64,000 nucleotides of DNA, from contig JBGSIC010000024.1 in NCBI GenBank assembly GCA_041751875.1, forward strand, positions 4,498-68,497. The letters are read 5' to 3'. Both the position numbers and the translations under genes were made by a program. This stretch comes from JBGSIC01 sp041751875. GTDB taxonomy: Bacteria; Bdellovibrionota; FAC87; UBA2466; JACKAF01. The notes beneath the pieces are model-generated. The model saw nothing but the letters and a program-made list of their open reading frames with translations. It had not been told where the DNA came from and ran no database searches. Below are positions 33,507 through 41,908 of the stretch, in pieces; within the stretch, counting starts at the first letter, position 1, and each line of letters begins with the position of its first letter.

Positions 33507-34786
33507 GAAACCTCTGCCCAAACCTGGCCTTTTTCCACTTGGGATAGTGTGCACTGAGCAAGCTGCTTGGCTTGCGCGGAAAGCGTACGCGTTCGGGTCG
33601 GAATATAGTTTTCGGTGTGCCCCATCCAAACACCAGGCTCTTTTTCCCGAGGTTTTTCCCATATCACCGCTTTTTGCTTTCCTAGCTGAGACCGTAAAAA
33701 GGCATCGTACCGGGTGTCGCTCATGTCGCGTAAGCGCAAGGCTCTATCCGCAATGACTGCCGGATCAACGGGATCGGGTAGGGTAGCGGCAACTGTCTGA
33801 CGACGAGCTGAAAACGGAAAAACATGCAGCTTGGTCCAGGGCGAGTCTTTCAAACATTTTACCGTCTGCTCAAAGTCCTCATCTGTTTCTCCTGGAAACC
33901 CTACAATCATGTCCACGCCGATAAAAACGTCGGGCTCCTGAGCGACGAGCTTGCGTGTGACTTCCACAAACTCGGAGGCTTTGTAAATTCGTCGCATGGC
34001 TTTAAGAATGCGATCACTTCCGCTCTGCAACGCAATATGGAAATGCGGACACAGGCGGGGTTCTTTCCCCACGTGAGCGATAAGCGAGTCGGGAATTTCA
34101 AAAGGATCCAAAGTGCTCAGGCGAATGCGCGGGCCTTCGTCTAAAGCGAAGGCTTCTTTAAGAAGGGTCTCTAAATCTGTGTTCAGATCCCAGCCGTAGT
34201 GAGCCAGGTGAATCCCCGTGAGTACCACTTCTTGATAACCCTGGGCGTAGGCATCACTGATCTGCTTGAGAATAACGGTTTTTGGTAGGCTACGGCTTCG
34301 ACCCCGTGCCTGCGGAATAATGCAGAAACTACAGTTAAAGTTGCATCCGTCTTGAACCTTAATGGAGGCCCGGGCGCGTTGACTGCCCAAAAAAACTTCG
34401 GGAAGAAAGCCCGAGCTAGGAGAAACTTGGTCTTTGGCGAGTGTTTCTGTGGCCGCGTGGCGCATGAGTTCCAAAACGCGAAACTTTTCCGCCGTACCCA
34501 GTACAAAATCGATTCCGTCGATGCCAAGTAGAGCGTCTTTGCCCACCTGACCGTAACATCCAATGACGGCCACCAAAGAAGCAGGATTTTGTTTCTTAAA
34601 GCGTCGGACCTGGTTGCGTGCATCGCGGTCGGCACTTTCCGTGACCGTGCAGCTATTGATTACGTAACCATCGGCAAATTCAGTGTCAGGGACAACCGTA
34701 AAACCTTTCTTAAGTGCTTCGCTCCAGAGAAAGTCTGTGTCCACGCTATTGGCGCGGCAACCAAAGGTTTTAAACGCCAACTTCAT
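33482..34786 (-). CDS. mtaB: tRNA N6-threonylcarbamoyladenosine methylthiotransferase MtaB
   Basis: A 434-residue radical SAM enzyme that converts t6A37 to ms2t6A37 in tRNAs. The N-terminal MTTase domain has cysteines in FKTFGCRANSVD (Cys 10), NSCTVT near 45 and GCYGQ near 76 for one 4Fe-4S cluster. The radical SAM motif is CNFNCSFC near 145, and a TRAM-like C-terminal domain follows. The pattern fits MtaB better than MiaB or RimO. The last seven codons (GACALLG) come from a palindromic repeat. It overlaps mnmA by 4 bases, so iscS-mnmA-mtaB form one sulfur-delivery and tRNA-thiolation operon. Confidence 0.9.
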   Translation of the reverse strand: MKLAFKTFGCRANSVDTDFLWSEALKKGFTVVPDTEFADGYVINSCTVTESADRDARNQVRRFKKQNPASLVAVIGCYGQVGKDALLGIDGIDFVLGTAEKFRVLELMRHAATETLAKDQVSPSSGFLPEVFLGSQRARASIKVQDGCNFNCSFCIIPQARGRSRSLPKTVILKQISDAYAQGYQEVVLTGIHLAHYGWDLNTDLETLLKEAFALDEGPRIRLSTLDPFEIPDSLIAHVGKEPRLCPHFHIALQSGSDRILKAMRRIYKASEFVEVTRKLVAQEPDVFIGVDMIVGFPGETDEDFEQTVKCLKDSPWTKLHVFPFSARRQTVAATLPDPVDPAVIADRALRLRDMSDTRYDAFLRSQLGKQKAVIWEKPREKEPGVWMGHTENYIPTRTRTLSAQAKQLAQCTLSQVEKGQVWAEVSGACALLG

Positions 34787-35919
34787 AACGCTTTTTGGAA
34801 GGATTCTTCGCGGTCCTCGATCCAGCCGCCGCCTAATACGCGATCCTCGTGGTAAAACACCAGAGCCTGACCCGGCGTGATGGCTCTTTGCGGTTTTTCG
34901 AATCGCACTTCAACGCGGTTATCTAACAAAGGATAAACTTCAACTTCGCTTTCCACGGAGCGGTAACGAATTTTCGCTTTGCAGTTTAGTTTTTGATCTA
35001 AGCGGGGTGGGTTGACCCACTTGCAGTGGGAAACTGTGCACTTGCTCTGCATCAGAGCTTCTTCTGGACCTACCATCACTTCACTGCTGTGTTTGTTCAG
35101 TGAAACCACATAAAGGGGATCTTTCGACTGTACGCCTACACCCTTGCGTTGGCCGATCGTGAACTGATGCAAACCGTTATGTTCTCCCACCACATTTCCG
35201 GCGGTATCAACAATTTTTCCGGACTTTAAAAACTCGGCAGGCACTTTCTTTTCGATAAAGTCTGCATAGCTTCGAGACTGAACGAAACAAATCTCTTGGC
35301 TGTCGGGTTTGTTCGCTACACCGAGGTTTAGCTTACGAGCGATTTCTCGCACTTCGTCTTTTTCAAAAGAGCCGACTGGAAACAGCGTTCGGGCTAAATC
35401 CTGTTGGTTCATGGTGAACAAGAAGTAGGATTGGTCTTTGAGAAAGTCTTTTCCTTTGCACAGTTCGTACTCAGTGCTCATGGAGTTGTAACGAACGGTG
35501 GCGTAGTGTCCCGTGGCTAAATAGTCAGCCCCGAGATCAAGGGCCCAATCCATTAAGTGACGAAACTTCACCTTTTCGTTGCACTTCACACAGGGATTGG
35601 GAGTGCGCCCATTCATATATTCGTGCACAAAATTATCGATTACTTCCGACTGGAAGCGGTCTTCCATGTTTGCCACGTAAAACGGAATATCGAGTTGGTT
35701 TGCGACCCGACGCGCGTCGGAGATATCTGTTAGCGAGCAGCAGGTTCCAAATTTGTTCTCGGTTTCTGCCGCCATGTCATGCAACTGAAGCGAAATTCCA
35801 ATCACTTCGTGCCCCCGCTGTTTTAGCCAACCAGCGGCAACGGAGCTATCCACTCCTCCACTCATGGCGACAACAATTTTGGAGCCCTTTTTAGGCTCGA
35901 GATTCGTTAGGGCATTCAT
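34783..35919 (-). CDS. mnmA: tRNA-specific 2-thiouridylase MnmA
   Basis: A 378-residue enzyme that makes 2-thiouridine at the wobble position of Lys, Glu and Gln tRNAs. The PP-loop VAMSGGVDSSVAAG is at about 18-31. Catalytic Cys residues are in NPCVKCNEKVKF near 107 and at QEICFVQ near 205. Length is as usual. Sulfur probably comes from the cysteine desulfurase encoded directly upstream (12-base gap). It overlaps mtaB by 4 bases. Confidence 0.95.
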   Translation of the reverse strand: MNALTNLEPKKGSKIVVAMSGGVDSSVAAGWLKQRGHEVIGISLQLHDMAAETENKFGTCCSLTDISDARRVANQLDIPFYVANMEDRFQSEVIDNFVHEYMNGRTPNPCVKCNEKVKFRHLMDWALDLGADYLATGHYATVRYNSMSTEYELCKGKDFLKDQSYFLFTMNQQDLARTLFPVGSFEKDEVREIARKLNLGVANKPDSQEICFVQSRSYADFIEKKVPAEFLKSGKIVDTAGNVVGEHNGLHQFTIGQRKGVGVQSKDPLYVVSLNKHSSEVMVGPEEALMQSKCTVSHCKWVNPPRLDQKLNCKAKIRYRSVESEVEVYPLLDNRVEVRFEKPQRAITPGQALVFYHEDRVLGGGWIEDREESFQKAL

Positions 35920-35931
35920 GCGGCAGGTTTA

Positions 35932-37110
35932 TCACACGCCCGTTGGGCCTGTCGATAGAGGCGCCCCGGCGGCTCGTCGGGCGCGTTGCTCGCGAATCCG
36001 TTTTACATGGCGAATGACTAAATCGGCGGCCGCGTCGATGGTGGTCTGCTGGGTGGAAGAACCCCAGCTAATGCGTACGGCTTCTGCAGCTTGTTCCTTG
36101 GACAATCCTATGGCCGTAAGCACATGGCTAGGTGTCACCGAACCCGAAGAGCAGGCCGAACCGGCCGAAACATACATACCGTCGAGATCCAGGGCGGTAA
36201 GCATGACTGGGGAGGGTATTCCCTCAAAGCGAATATTGCTGGTATTGGGAAGGCGGTCGGAACCGCCACATTGAATGCATACCCCCTCTAGCGCCGCGAG
36301 AAGCTTTGCTTCAAAGCGATCGCGGAGGGCCGAAATCCGTGCAATTTCCTTCGCATCCGGCAAAACGCTGCAAGCGCCGGCAAAACCAGCGATTCCCACC
36401 ATGTTTTGTGTGCCACCTCGGCGCTTGGTTTCCTGGCCGCCGCCAAAGCGGGTGCGCTCAAGTTGCATCCCATTTCGCACTACCAACGCCCCACACCCTT
36501 TTGGGCCGTGAATTTTGTGCGCAGAAAGCGAGATGAGGTCTGCGCAGTTCCACTGAGCGGGGTCGACTTTGCCAAACGCCTGAACGGCATCGGTATGAAA
36601 ACAAACCTTGGCGGCCTTACAAAGGGCAGCGATTTTGGCGGTTGGGAAGATGATTCCCGTTTCATTGTTCGCGGTCATCACTGAGACCATGTGCGGCTTA
36701 AACTCCGCGAGTTTTTTCTCCAAATCCGCTAAATCGAGCTGACCACACGGTAGCAGTCCCACTGTTTGGACTTCTGCCCCAAGCCGTTTCAACAGATCAA
36801 ACGCCCCATAAACAGAGGCGTGTTCCACTGACGTACTCAAGAGACGGAAAGGCCTATTATTCTTGAACAAATATCCCAGTAGGGCCATTCCATTGGATTC
36901 GGCGCCACCGGATGTAAAAACGACTTCGTTAGGCAAAACGCCTGCGGCCGCGGCCACGCGAGAACGCCAGGCTTCCAATAATTCCGAGGCTTTCTGACCT
37001 CGCTGGTGGGCGGAAGAAGGATTTCCCCACTGAGCGATGGCTTTCTCCATTTCGGCGAGCGCGGCGGGGCTCAAAGGGGTGGTGGCATTGTGATCCGCGT
37101 AAATTTCCAT
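35932..37110 (-). CDS. iscS: Cysteine desulfurase (IscS/NifS family)
   Basis: A 392-residue PLP enzyme that removes sulfur from cysteine as an enzyme-bound persulfide. HNATTPL near 7, GGAESNGMAL near 70 and the PLP Lys in SLSAHKIHGPKG near 205 are clear. The catalytic Cys is in SAGSACSSGSV near 322. A GGG-QE-RRGG-Q-M motif follows the Lys, as usual. It is first in the operon with mnmA and mtaB, so it probably supplies sulfur for tRNA thiolation and perhaps Fe-S clusters. An extended -10 promoter and a direct repeat lie upstream. Confidence 0.94.
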   Translation of the reverse strand: MEIYADHNATTPLSPAALAEMEKAIAQWGNPSSAHQRGQKASELLEAWRSRVAAAAGVLPNEVVFTSGGAESNGMALLGYLFKNNRPFRLLSTSVEHASVYGAFDLLKRLGAEVQTVGLLPCGQLDLADLEKKLAEFKPHMVSVMTANNETGIIFPTAKIAALCKAAKVCFHTDAVQAFGKVDPAQWNCADLISLSAHKIHGPKGCGALVVRNGMQLERTRFGGGQETKRRGGTQNMVGIAGFAGACSVLPDAKEIARISALRDRFEAKLLAALEGVCIQCGGSDRLPNTSNIRFEGIPSPVMLTALDLDGMYVSAGSACSSGSVTPSHVLTAIGLSKEQAAEAVRISWGSSTQQTTIDAAADLVIRHVKRIREQRARRAAGAPLSTGPTGV

Positions 37111-37137
37111 CGGTCCTTTCCTCTAACTAAGACTCTG

Positions 37138-37165
37138 TGTACCAGAGGCCAATATTGTACCAGAG
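37138..37165. promoter_or_regulatory. Direct repeat TGTACCAGAG in the iscS/ntrY divergent region
   Basis: TGTACCAGAG occurs twice, at 37138-37147 and 37156-37165, with an 18-base period. The second copy overlaps the iscS -10. Tandem identical half-sites over a promoter suggest a regulator-binding site. Confidence 0.4.
37154..37162 (-). promoter_or_regulatory. Extended -10 promoter of iscS-mnmA-mtaB
   Basis: On the minus strand TGGTACAAT (37162-37154) gives TACAAT with a TGn extension. The predicted start near 37147 leaves a leader of about 37 bases, with AGGAAAGGA close to the iscS ATG. The -35 is weak. Confidence 0.5.
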
Positions 37166-37268
37166 AGATCCCCAAGAGGCAGCCCCAGAAAGCCTTCTCG
37201 GCTTTCCAATAGAGACCCTTTGTGGAAGAATGCGCGCCAGAAAGGCATCCTAGAGGCTAAAGGGACAA

Positions 37269-39497
37269 TTGGAAAACACCGAATTACAGCGCCGACGCAG
37301 GGAAAAGATAACGGGTGTCCTCGTTTTCTTTTTCATCCTGCTTTTCACTGGAATCGAGCTCTATTTACTCCGCTTGAGCAGCAAACTTCCGTTTGTTAAC
37401 AGCATCTTCTTTTTCGGCTTGATGAACCTCAACGTGATTCTGATCATGCTGCTGCTTTTCTTGGTTTTTCGAAATGTGGTCAAGCTGGTGCTCGACGAAC
37501 GGAAGGGCAATGTAGGTTCTCGTCTAAAGACACGCCTTGTTTACAGCTTCATTCTTTTCGCCATCATCCCTACGATTCTTTTGTTTTCCATTTCGGCGAT
37601 TTACATCCGCAATAGTTTCGACAAATGGTTTAGCGTAAAGATCGGAAGCACCCTTCAAAAGAGCATTGAGGTCGCCCAGAACTTCTATGAAAACACGGAG
37701 CGCAACGCGAATCATTTTGCTCGGAAAATGGCCTTCGATATCCAAAGCAAATCGGCAAAAGATGCGGATATCCCTAAGCTTCTTCAACACTACCGTCAGG
37801 AGTTTGGTTTAGACGCGGTTGAGTTTTACCCCGATCCTTTTGGGCCACGTTATCTTTCGGCGCAGGCATCCATCGAGAAGAACGTTCCTGCGGCTTCACT
37901 GGAAACACTAAAAAAGTTTTTTTCTGAAGATAGTACCTGCCGAATCCAAAGCGTCGGAGGCGGTGAGCTTTTGCGTTGTGGTGTTTCGCTGGGAGTGGGG
38001 AAGGGGGTAGTGGTGGCTGACTACTTTATCCCCATGAGTTTATCGTCGCGTCTTACCGAAATTACTTCAGCGTACGAGGGCTATAGGTCCAAAAACCCCC
38101 TGGATTACCCGATCAAATCAACTTATTTCGCCATTTTATCCATGATGACGCTCCTGATTCTTTTTGCTGCTACCTGGACGGGTTTTTACGTGGCTAGGCG
38201 TCTGGTCACGCCTCTTGAGGAGCTTGCCAAAGCGACAGAGCAAATTGCGAAGGGGAATCTCGACTACCAGATCGACTCCCATCGGAGCGATGAGTTGGGA
38301 AAGCTCGTCTCGCTTTTTAATCAGATGACTTTTGATTTGCGAGAAAACAAGCGTCAGATTGAAAGCACTCATCATAATTTACAGCAGGTGAACGAAGAAC
38401 TCAGCCATCGGAAGCGTTACATTGAAGTTCTCTTGGAAAGTGTGCAATCAGGTGTGCTTTCGCTAGACAGTCACGGGCGGGTGACGACCATCAACCATGC
38501 CGCGGCCAGTTTGCTAAGCGTCGAACCGGATCGTCTTTTGGGAAGGTCCTATTCCGAGATTCTTCCACGTGAGCAGCGTGCGGAGTTTCAGGAAATGTTG
38601 CGGGCAGTTTACGATAAGGCCAGACCCATTCGCCGTGAGATTCGTCTACAGGGAAAACTCAAAGAGCCATTGGTTTTGCTCGTAACATTGAGCGTGCTTA
38701 GAGACGATAGTCGCCGCGTGATCGGTGTGGTGGCCGTTTTTGAAGACGTCACGGAAATTCAACGCATGCAGCGCATGACGGCTTGGCGTGAGGTTGCCAA
38801 GCGTATCGCGCACGAGATCAAGAATCCTCTGACTCCCATTCAGCTTGCCGTGCAACGACTACAGCGTCGCTATATGGATAAAATTGCCGATGATGGCACT
38901 TTTCATCAGTCGACGGAAATTATTTTGAAAGAGGTCGACTCGATAAAGAATTTAGTCAGCGAGTTTTCAGCCTTCGCACGCCTACCAGAGATTCAACAGC
39001 AACCAGATGATTTGAATGAAATTGTGGTGGAAGCGGTTAGCCTTTTCCGCGCTGCGCACGAGCAGATTCGTTTCGAGCTCAAATTGGTCGAAGGGCTTCC
39101 GGATCTCAACCTCGATCGGGCTCAGCTGAAAAGGGTTCTGATCAATCTTTTCGACAACGCTGTTGCGGCGATGAATGGAGAAGGTGAAATTGAGGTTTGT
39201 ACGGAGCGAGCTTCTAGTGAAGGAGTGATTCGGCTGACGGTGGGTGACTTAGGGTGTGGGATTGCGCAAGATTTGCGTGCCCAGCTCTTTGAGCCGTATG
39301 TTTCCACCAAAGAAGGTGGTACGGGCTTGGGTCTAGCCATTGTTCAGCGTATTGTTAATGATCACGGCGGGTTCGTGAGAATTTTGGAGAACCAGCCCCG
39401 AGGAGCACGAGTAGTGATTGAGTTTACAGATAGTATTGTGGTTGCCTCTCACAGAGCACAACCCGGCATCGAAAGACCCGTGGAAGGACAAGCTTAA
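37269..39497 (+). CDS. ntrY: NtrY-like sensor histidine kinase
   Basis: A 742-residue membrane kinase: two or three N-terminal helices (about 15-70 and 90-115), an extracytoplasmic domain (about 120-290), a helix near 295-318, HAMP (about 318-370), a PAS domain (about 385-500) and the kinase core. The H-box is RIAHEIKNPLTPIQ near 520, with NLFDNAVAAM, DLGCGI and GGTGLGLAIV following. This is the NtrY layout; NtrY/NtrX pairs respond to nitrogen, redox or envelope signals. Start is TTG, with AAGGGA five bases upstream. Its stop overlaps the ntrX ATG by one base (TAATG). Confidence 0.9.
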   Translation: MENTELQRRRREKITGVLVFFFILLFTGIELYLLRLSSKLPFVNSIFFFGLMNLNVILIMLLLFLVFRNVVKLVLDERKGNVGSRLKTRLVYSFILFAIIPTILLFSISAIYIRNSFDKWFSVKIGSTLQKSIEVAQNFYENTERNANHFARKMAFDIQSKSAKDADIPKLLQHYRQEFGLDAVEFYPDPFGPRYLSAQASIEKNVPAASLETLKKFFSEDSTCRIQSVGGGELLRCGVSLGVGKGVVVADYFIPMSLSSRLTEITSAYEGYRSKNPLDYPIKSTYFAILSMMTLLILFAATWTGFYVARRLVTPLEELAKATEQIAKGNLDYQIDSHRSDELGKLVSLFNQMTFDLRENKRQIESTHHNLQQVNEELSHRKRYIEVLLESVQSGVLSLDSHGRVTTINHAAASLLSVEPDRLLGRSYSEILPREQRAEFQEMLRAVYDKARPIRREIRLQGKLKEPLVLLVTLSVLRDDSRRVIGVVAVFEDVTEIQRMQRMTAWREVAKRIAHEIKNPLTPIQLAVQRLQRRYMDKIADDGTFHQSTEIILKEVDSIKNLVSEFSAFARLPEIQQQPDDLNEIVVEAVSLFRAAHEQIRFELKLVEGLPDLNLDRAQLKRVLINLFDNAVAAMNGEGEIEVCTERASSEGVIRLTVGDLGCGIAQDLRAQLFEPYVSTKEGGTGLGLAIVQRIVNDHGGFVRILENQPRGARVVIEFTDSIVVASHRAQPGIERPVEGQA

Positions 39498-40789
39498 TGC
39501 TGAGACGCGTACTAGTTATCGACGACGAGCAGAACATCCTGGCTACTATTAAAGGTAGCTTGGAAGATGAGGGGTACGTTGTTGACACCGCTGCGAACGC
39601 CAAGGCAGGGATAGAACGGTTCAAAAAGTTTGCTCCCGATGTCGTTTTACTTGATGTGTGGCTACCCGACGAAGACGGTTTATCAGTTTTAGAAAAAGTG
39701 TTGCGTTTGGACTCGACGATTGAAGTGATTGTGATGTCGGGTCATGGCAATATCGAAACGGCCGTGAAAGCGATTAAAAAGGGGGCCTTTGATTTTCTGG
39801 AAAAACCTCTGCACTTTGAAAAGCTACTCGTCTTGGTTAAGCATGTTTTTCAACTTAAGGAACTTCGCAACGAGAACCGCTACTTGAGAGAAGAGTTGGA
39901 AGAGGGTGAGCGTCTTGTTTCCGCTTCCGCTTCCATGAAGAAAGTCGCGGATTTGATCGAAGCGCTTGCCCCTTCAAGTGGTTGGGTCACGATTCAGGGA
40001 GAAAATGGCAGTGGAAAAGAGTTAGTTGCGCGCCTACTTCATCAGCGTAGTGGCCGCTCTCACCGTCGGCTGGTGAAGGTAAACTGTGCCGAATTGACCA
40101 AGGAGAACGTCCAAACCGTAATGCTAGGAGCGGGAGACGGGGAAGTCCTCGGGAAACTCGAGATGGCCGATGGGGGGAGTCTTCTATTAGACGGCGTGGA
40201 CGAAACGTCGCTGGAAGTGCAGGAGCGCATGGTCGCGGTGCTGGAGCAGTCTGCTGGTGAGGTGCGCGTTATTGCCACCACAACTTCCGACCTTCGCGAA
40301 AGGGTCGAAGCAGGTAAGTTTTCTGAACGGCTCTATGTACGCCTCAAAGTGGTCCCCTTGCCTGTTCCGCCGCTCCGGGAGCGCCGGGACGATATACCGC
40401 TACTCGTCGACCGCTTCCTCAGACGTTATTCGGGCGGCAAGATTCGGGGGGTGAGCGAGGCGACGATGAGCTTTATTCAGACCTACCCCTGGCCCGGAAA
40501 TGTACGGGAGTTAAAGAACTGGATTGAGCGGGCCTGTATTTTGTCAAATGGGGAACTACTCGATATATTGGATTCCGGCGATTCCGAGGCTGGCCGTGAG
40601 CTCGATTTCATCCCGTACGGGGGAAAGAGTTTGCGCGTCGCGCGGGCCAACTTCGAAAAGCAGTTCCTTTTAAAGATGCTTTCGGAAAACGGGGGTAATA
40701 TCTCCAAAACCGCTCAACGGATCGGCCTGGAGAGAAGTTACCTTCACAAGAAAATCAAGTCGTATGGGATTGAGGTCTCGACAAATTAA
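39497..40789 (+). CDS. ntrX: NtrX-like response regulator with degenerate AAA+ domain
   Basis: A 430-residue regulator: receiver (about 3-120, phospho-Asp near 52 in VVLLDVWLPD), AAA+ domain (about 140-370) and Fis-type HTH (about 400-425, GNISKTAQRIGLERSYLHKKI). Walker A (GENGSGKE) is present, but the sigma-54 contact loop GAFTGA is missing (this region reads VMLGAGDGEVLGKLE), and Walker B reads LLLDGVD where activators have LFLDEI, so the hydrolytic Glu is replaced by Gly. It probably does not activate sigma-54 promoters and may act as a repressor or sigma-70-type regulator. The stop overlaps the ispG ATG by one base. Confidence 0.88.
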   Translation: MLRRVLVIDDEQNILATIKGSLEDEGYVVDTAANAKAGIERFKKFAPDVVLLDVWLPDEDGLSVLEKVLRLDSTIEVIVMSGHGNIETAVKAIKKGAFDFLEKPLHFEKLLVLVKHVFQLKELRNENRYLREELEEGERLVSASASMKKVADLIEALAPSSGWVTIQGENGSGKELVARLLHQRSGRSHRRLVKVNCAELTKENVQTVMLGAGDGEVLGKLEMADGGSLLLDGVDETSLEVQERMVAVLEQSAGEVRVIATTTSDLRERVEAGKFSERLYVRLKVVPLPVPPLRERRDDIPLLVDRFLRRYSGGKIRGVSEATMSFIQTYPWPGNVRELKNWIERACILSNGELLDILDSGDSEAGRELDFIPYGGKSLRVARANFEKQFLLKMLSENGGNISKTAQRIGLERSYLHKKIKSYGIEVSTN

Positions 40790-41874
40790 TGAACGCTGAG
40801 CCAACGAAAATTCAACCACTCACGATACCACGTCGGAAGACCCGCGAAATTTTCGTGGGTAAGGTCGGGATTGGGGGATCGCATCCTATTCGCGTTCAAT
40901 CCATGACAACGCCCAAGACCGTTGATGTGGAAGCGGTAGTTAAACAGATTAAGGAACTTGAAGAAGTCGGCTGTGATCTCGTTCGCGTGACAGTTAACAA
41001 GGAAGACGCCGCCGAAGCCCTCCCGAGCATTATTTCTCAGATTTCCATTCCGCTGATTGCAGATGTCCATTTTGATTACAAAATGGCGCTTCTGTCGGTG
41101 AAATATGGTGCCCATTGTATACGTATTAATCCAGGAAACATCGGGGCGTCCTGGAAAGTTCTCGAAGTGATAGAGGCCGCCAAGGACAAGGGCGTCGCCA
41201 TTCGTATTGGCGTGAACGCGGGTTCTTTGGAAAAGCCGCTGCTTAAGCGCTATGGTCATCCCTACCCGGAAGCCCTTGCGGAAAGTGCGCTTCATCATAT
41301 CAATATTTTTGAGCAGAAAAATTTCAAGAATTTCAAAGTTTCCATTAAATCATCCGATGTGCTGAGCAACAATCGCGCGTACCACCTTCTTTCTGCCCAG
41401 ACTGACGCTCCCTTGCACCTGGGGGTAACGGAGTCCGGCACGAAGAGCTATGGCTCAGTGAAGTCAGCGGTAGGTATCGGAGCGCTTATCATGGCGGGAA
41501 TTGGCGATACCATTCGAGTGTCTTTGAGCTGTGATCCCGTCGAGGAAATTAAAGTTGGCGTGGACATCTTAAAGTCGATGGACTTGCGAGACAACGTCGC
41601 AGAAATTATTTCGTGCCCGAGCTGCGGACGAGCCGATATCGATGTTTTTGGGTTGGCTGAGGAAGTCGAGCGCCGTGCCCTAAAGCTTAAAAAGAAGATA
41701 AAGATCGCGGTGATGGGTTGCGTGGTGAACGGGCCTGGCGAATCGATGGAAGCTGATATCGGTATCGCGGGCGGGGTGGGCGAAGGTCTAATTTATAAAA
41801 AAGGGAAAGCTGTAAAAAAAGTTCCCGAAGCTGAAATGCTCGATTTTCTGATGGCAGAAGTCGAACGCATGTAG
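40789..41874 (+). CDS. ispG: 4-hydroxy-3-methylbut-2-enyl diphosphate synthase IspG
   Basis: A 361-residue Fe-S enzyme of the MEP isoprenoid pathway, converting methylerythritol cyclodiphosphate to HMBPP. The TIM-barrel part has VQSMTTPKTVDV and the ADVHFDY segment near 83. The C-terminal cluster ligands are CPSCGR near 279 and GCVVNGPGE near 310. Length is typical of the bacterial short form. The ATG overlaps the ntrX stop by one base, so ispG is expressed with ntrYX, and proS follows 34 bases later. Confidence 0.96.
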   Translation: MNAEPTKIQPLTIPRRKTREIFVGKVGIGGSHPIRVQSMTTPKTVDVEAVVKQIKELEEVGCDLVRVTVNKEDAAEALPSIISQISIPLIADVHFDYKMALLSVKYGAHCIRINPGNIGASWKVLEVIEAAKDKGVAIRIGVNAGSLEKPLLKRYGHPYPEALAESALHHINIFEQKNFKNFKVSIKSSDVLSNNRAYHLLSAQTDAPLHLGVTESGTKSYGSVKSAVGIGALIMAGIGDTIRVSLSCDPVEEIKVGVDILKSMDLRDNVAEIISCPSCGRADIDVFGLAEEVERRALKLKKKIKIAVMGCVVNGPGESMEADIGIAGGVGEGLIYKKGKAVKKVPEAEMLDFLMAEVERM

Positions 41875-41908
41875 ACAGCCTGCGTATCATCTAAGAGGAA
41901 ACGAAGTA

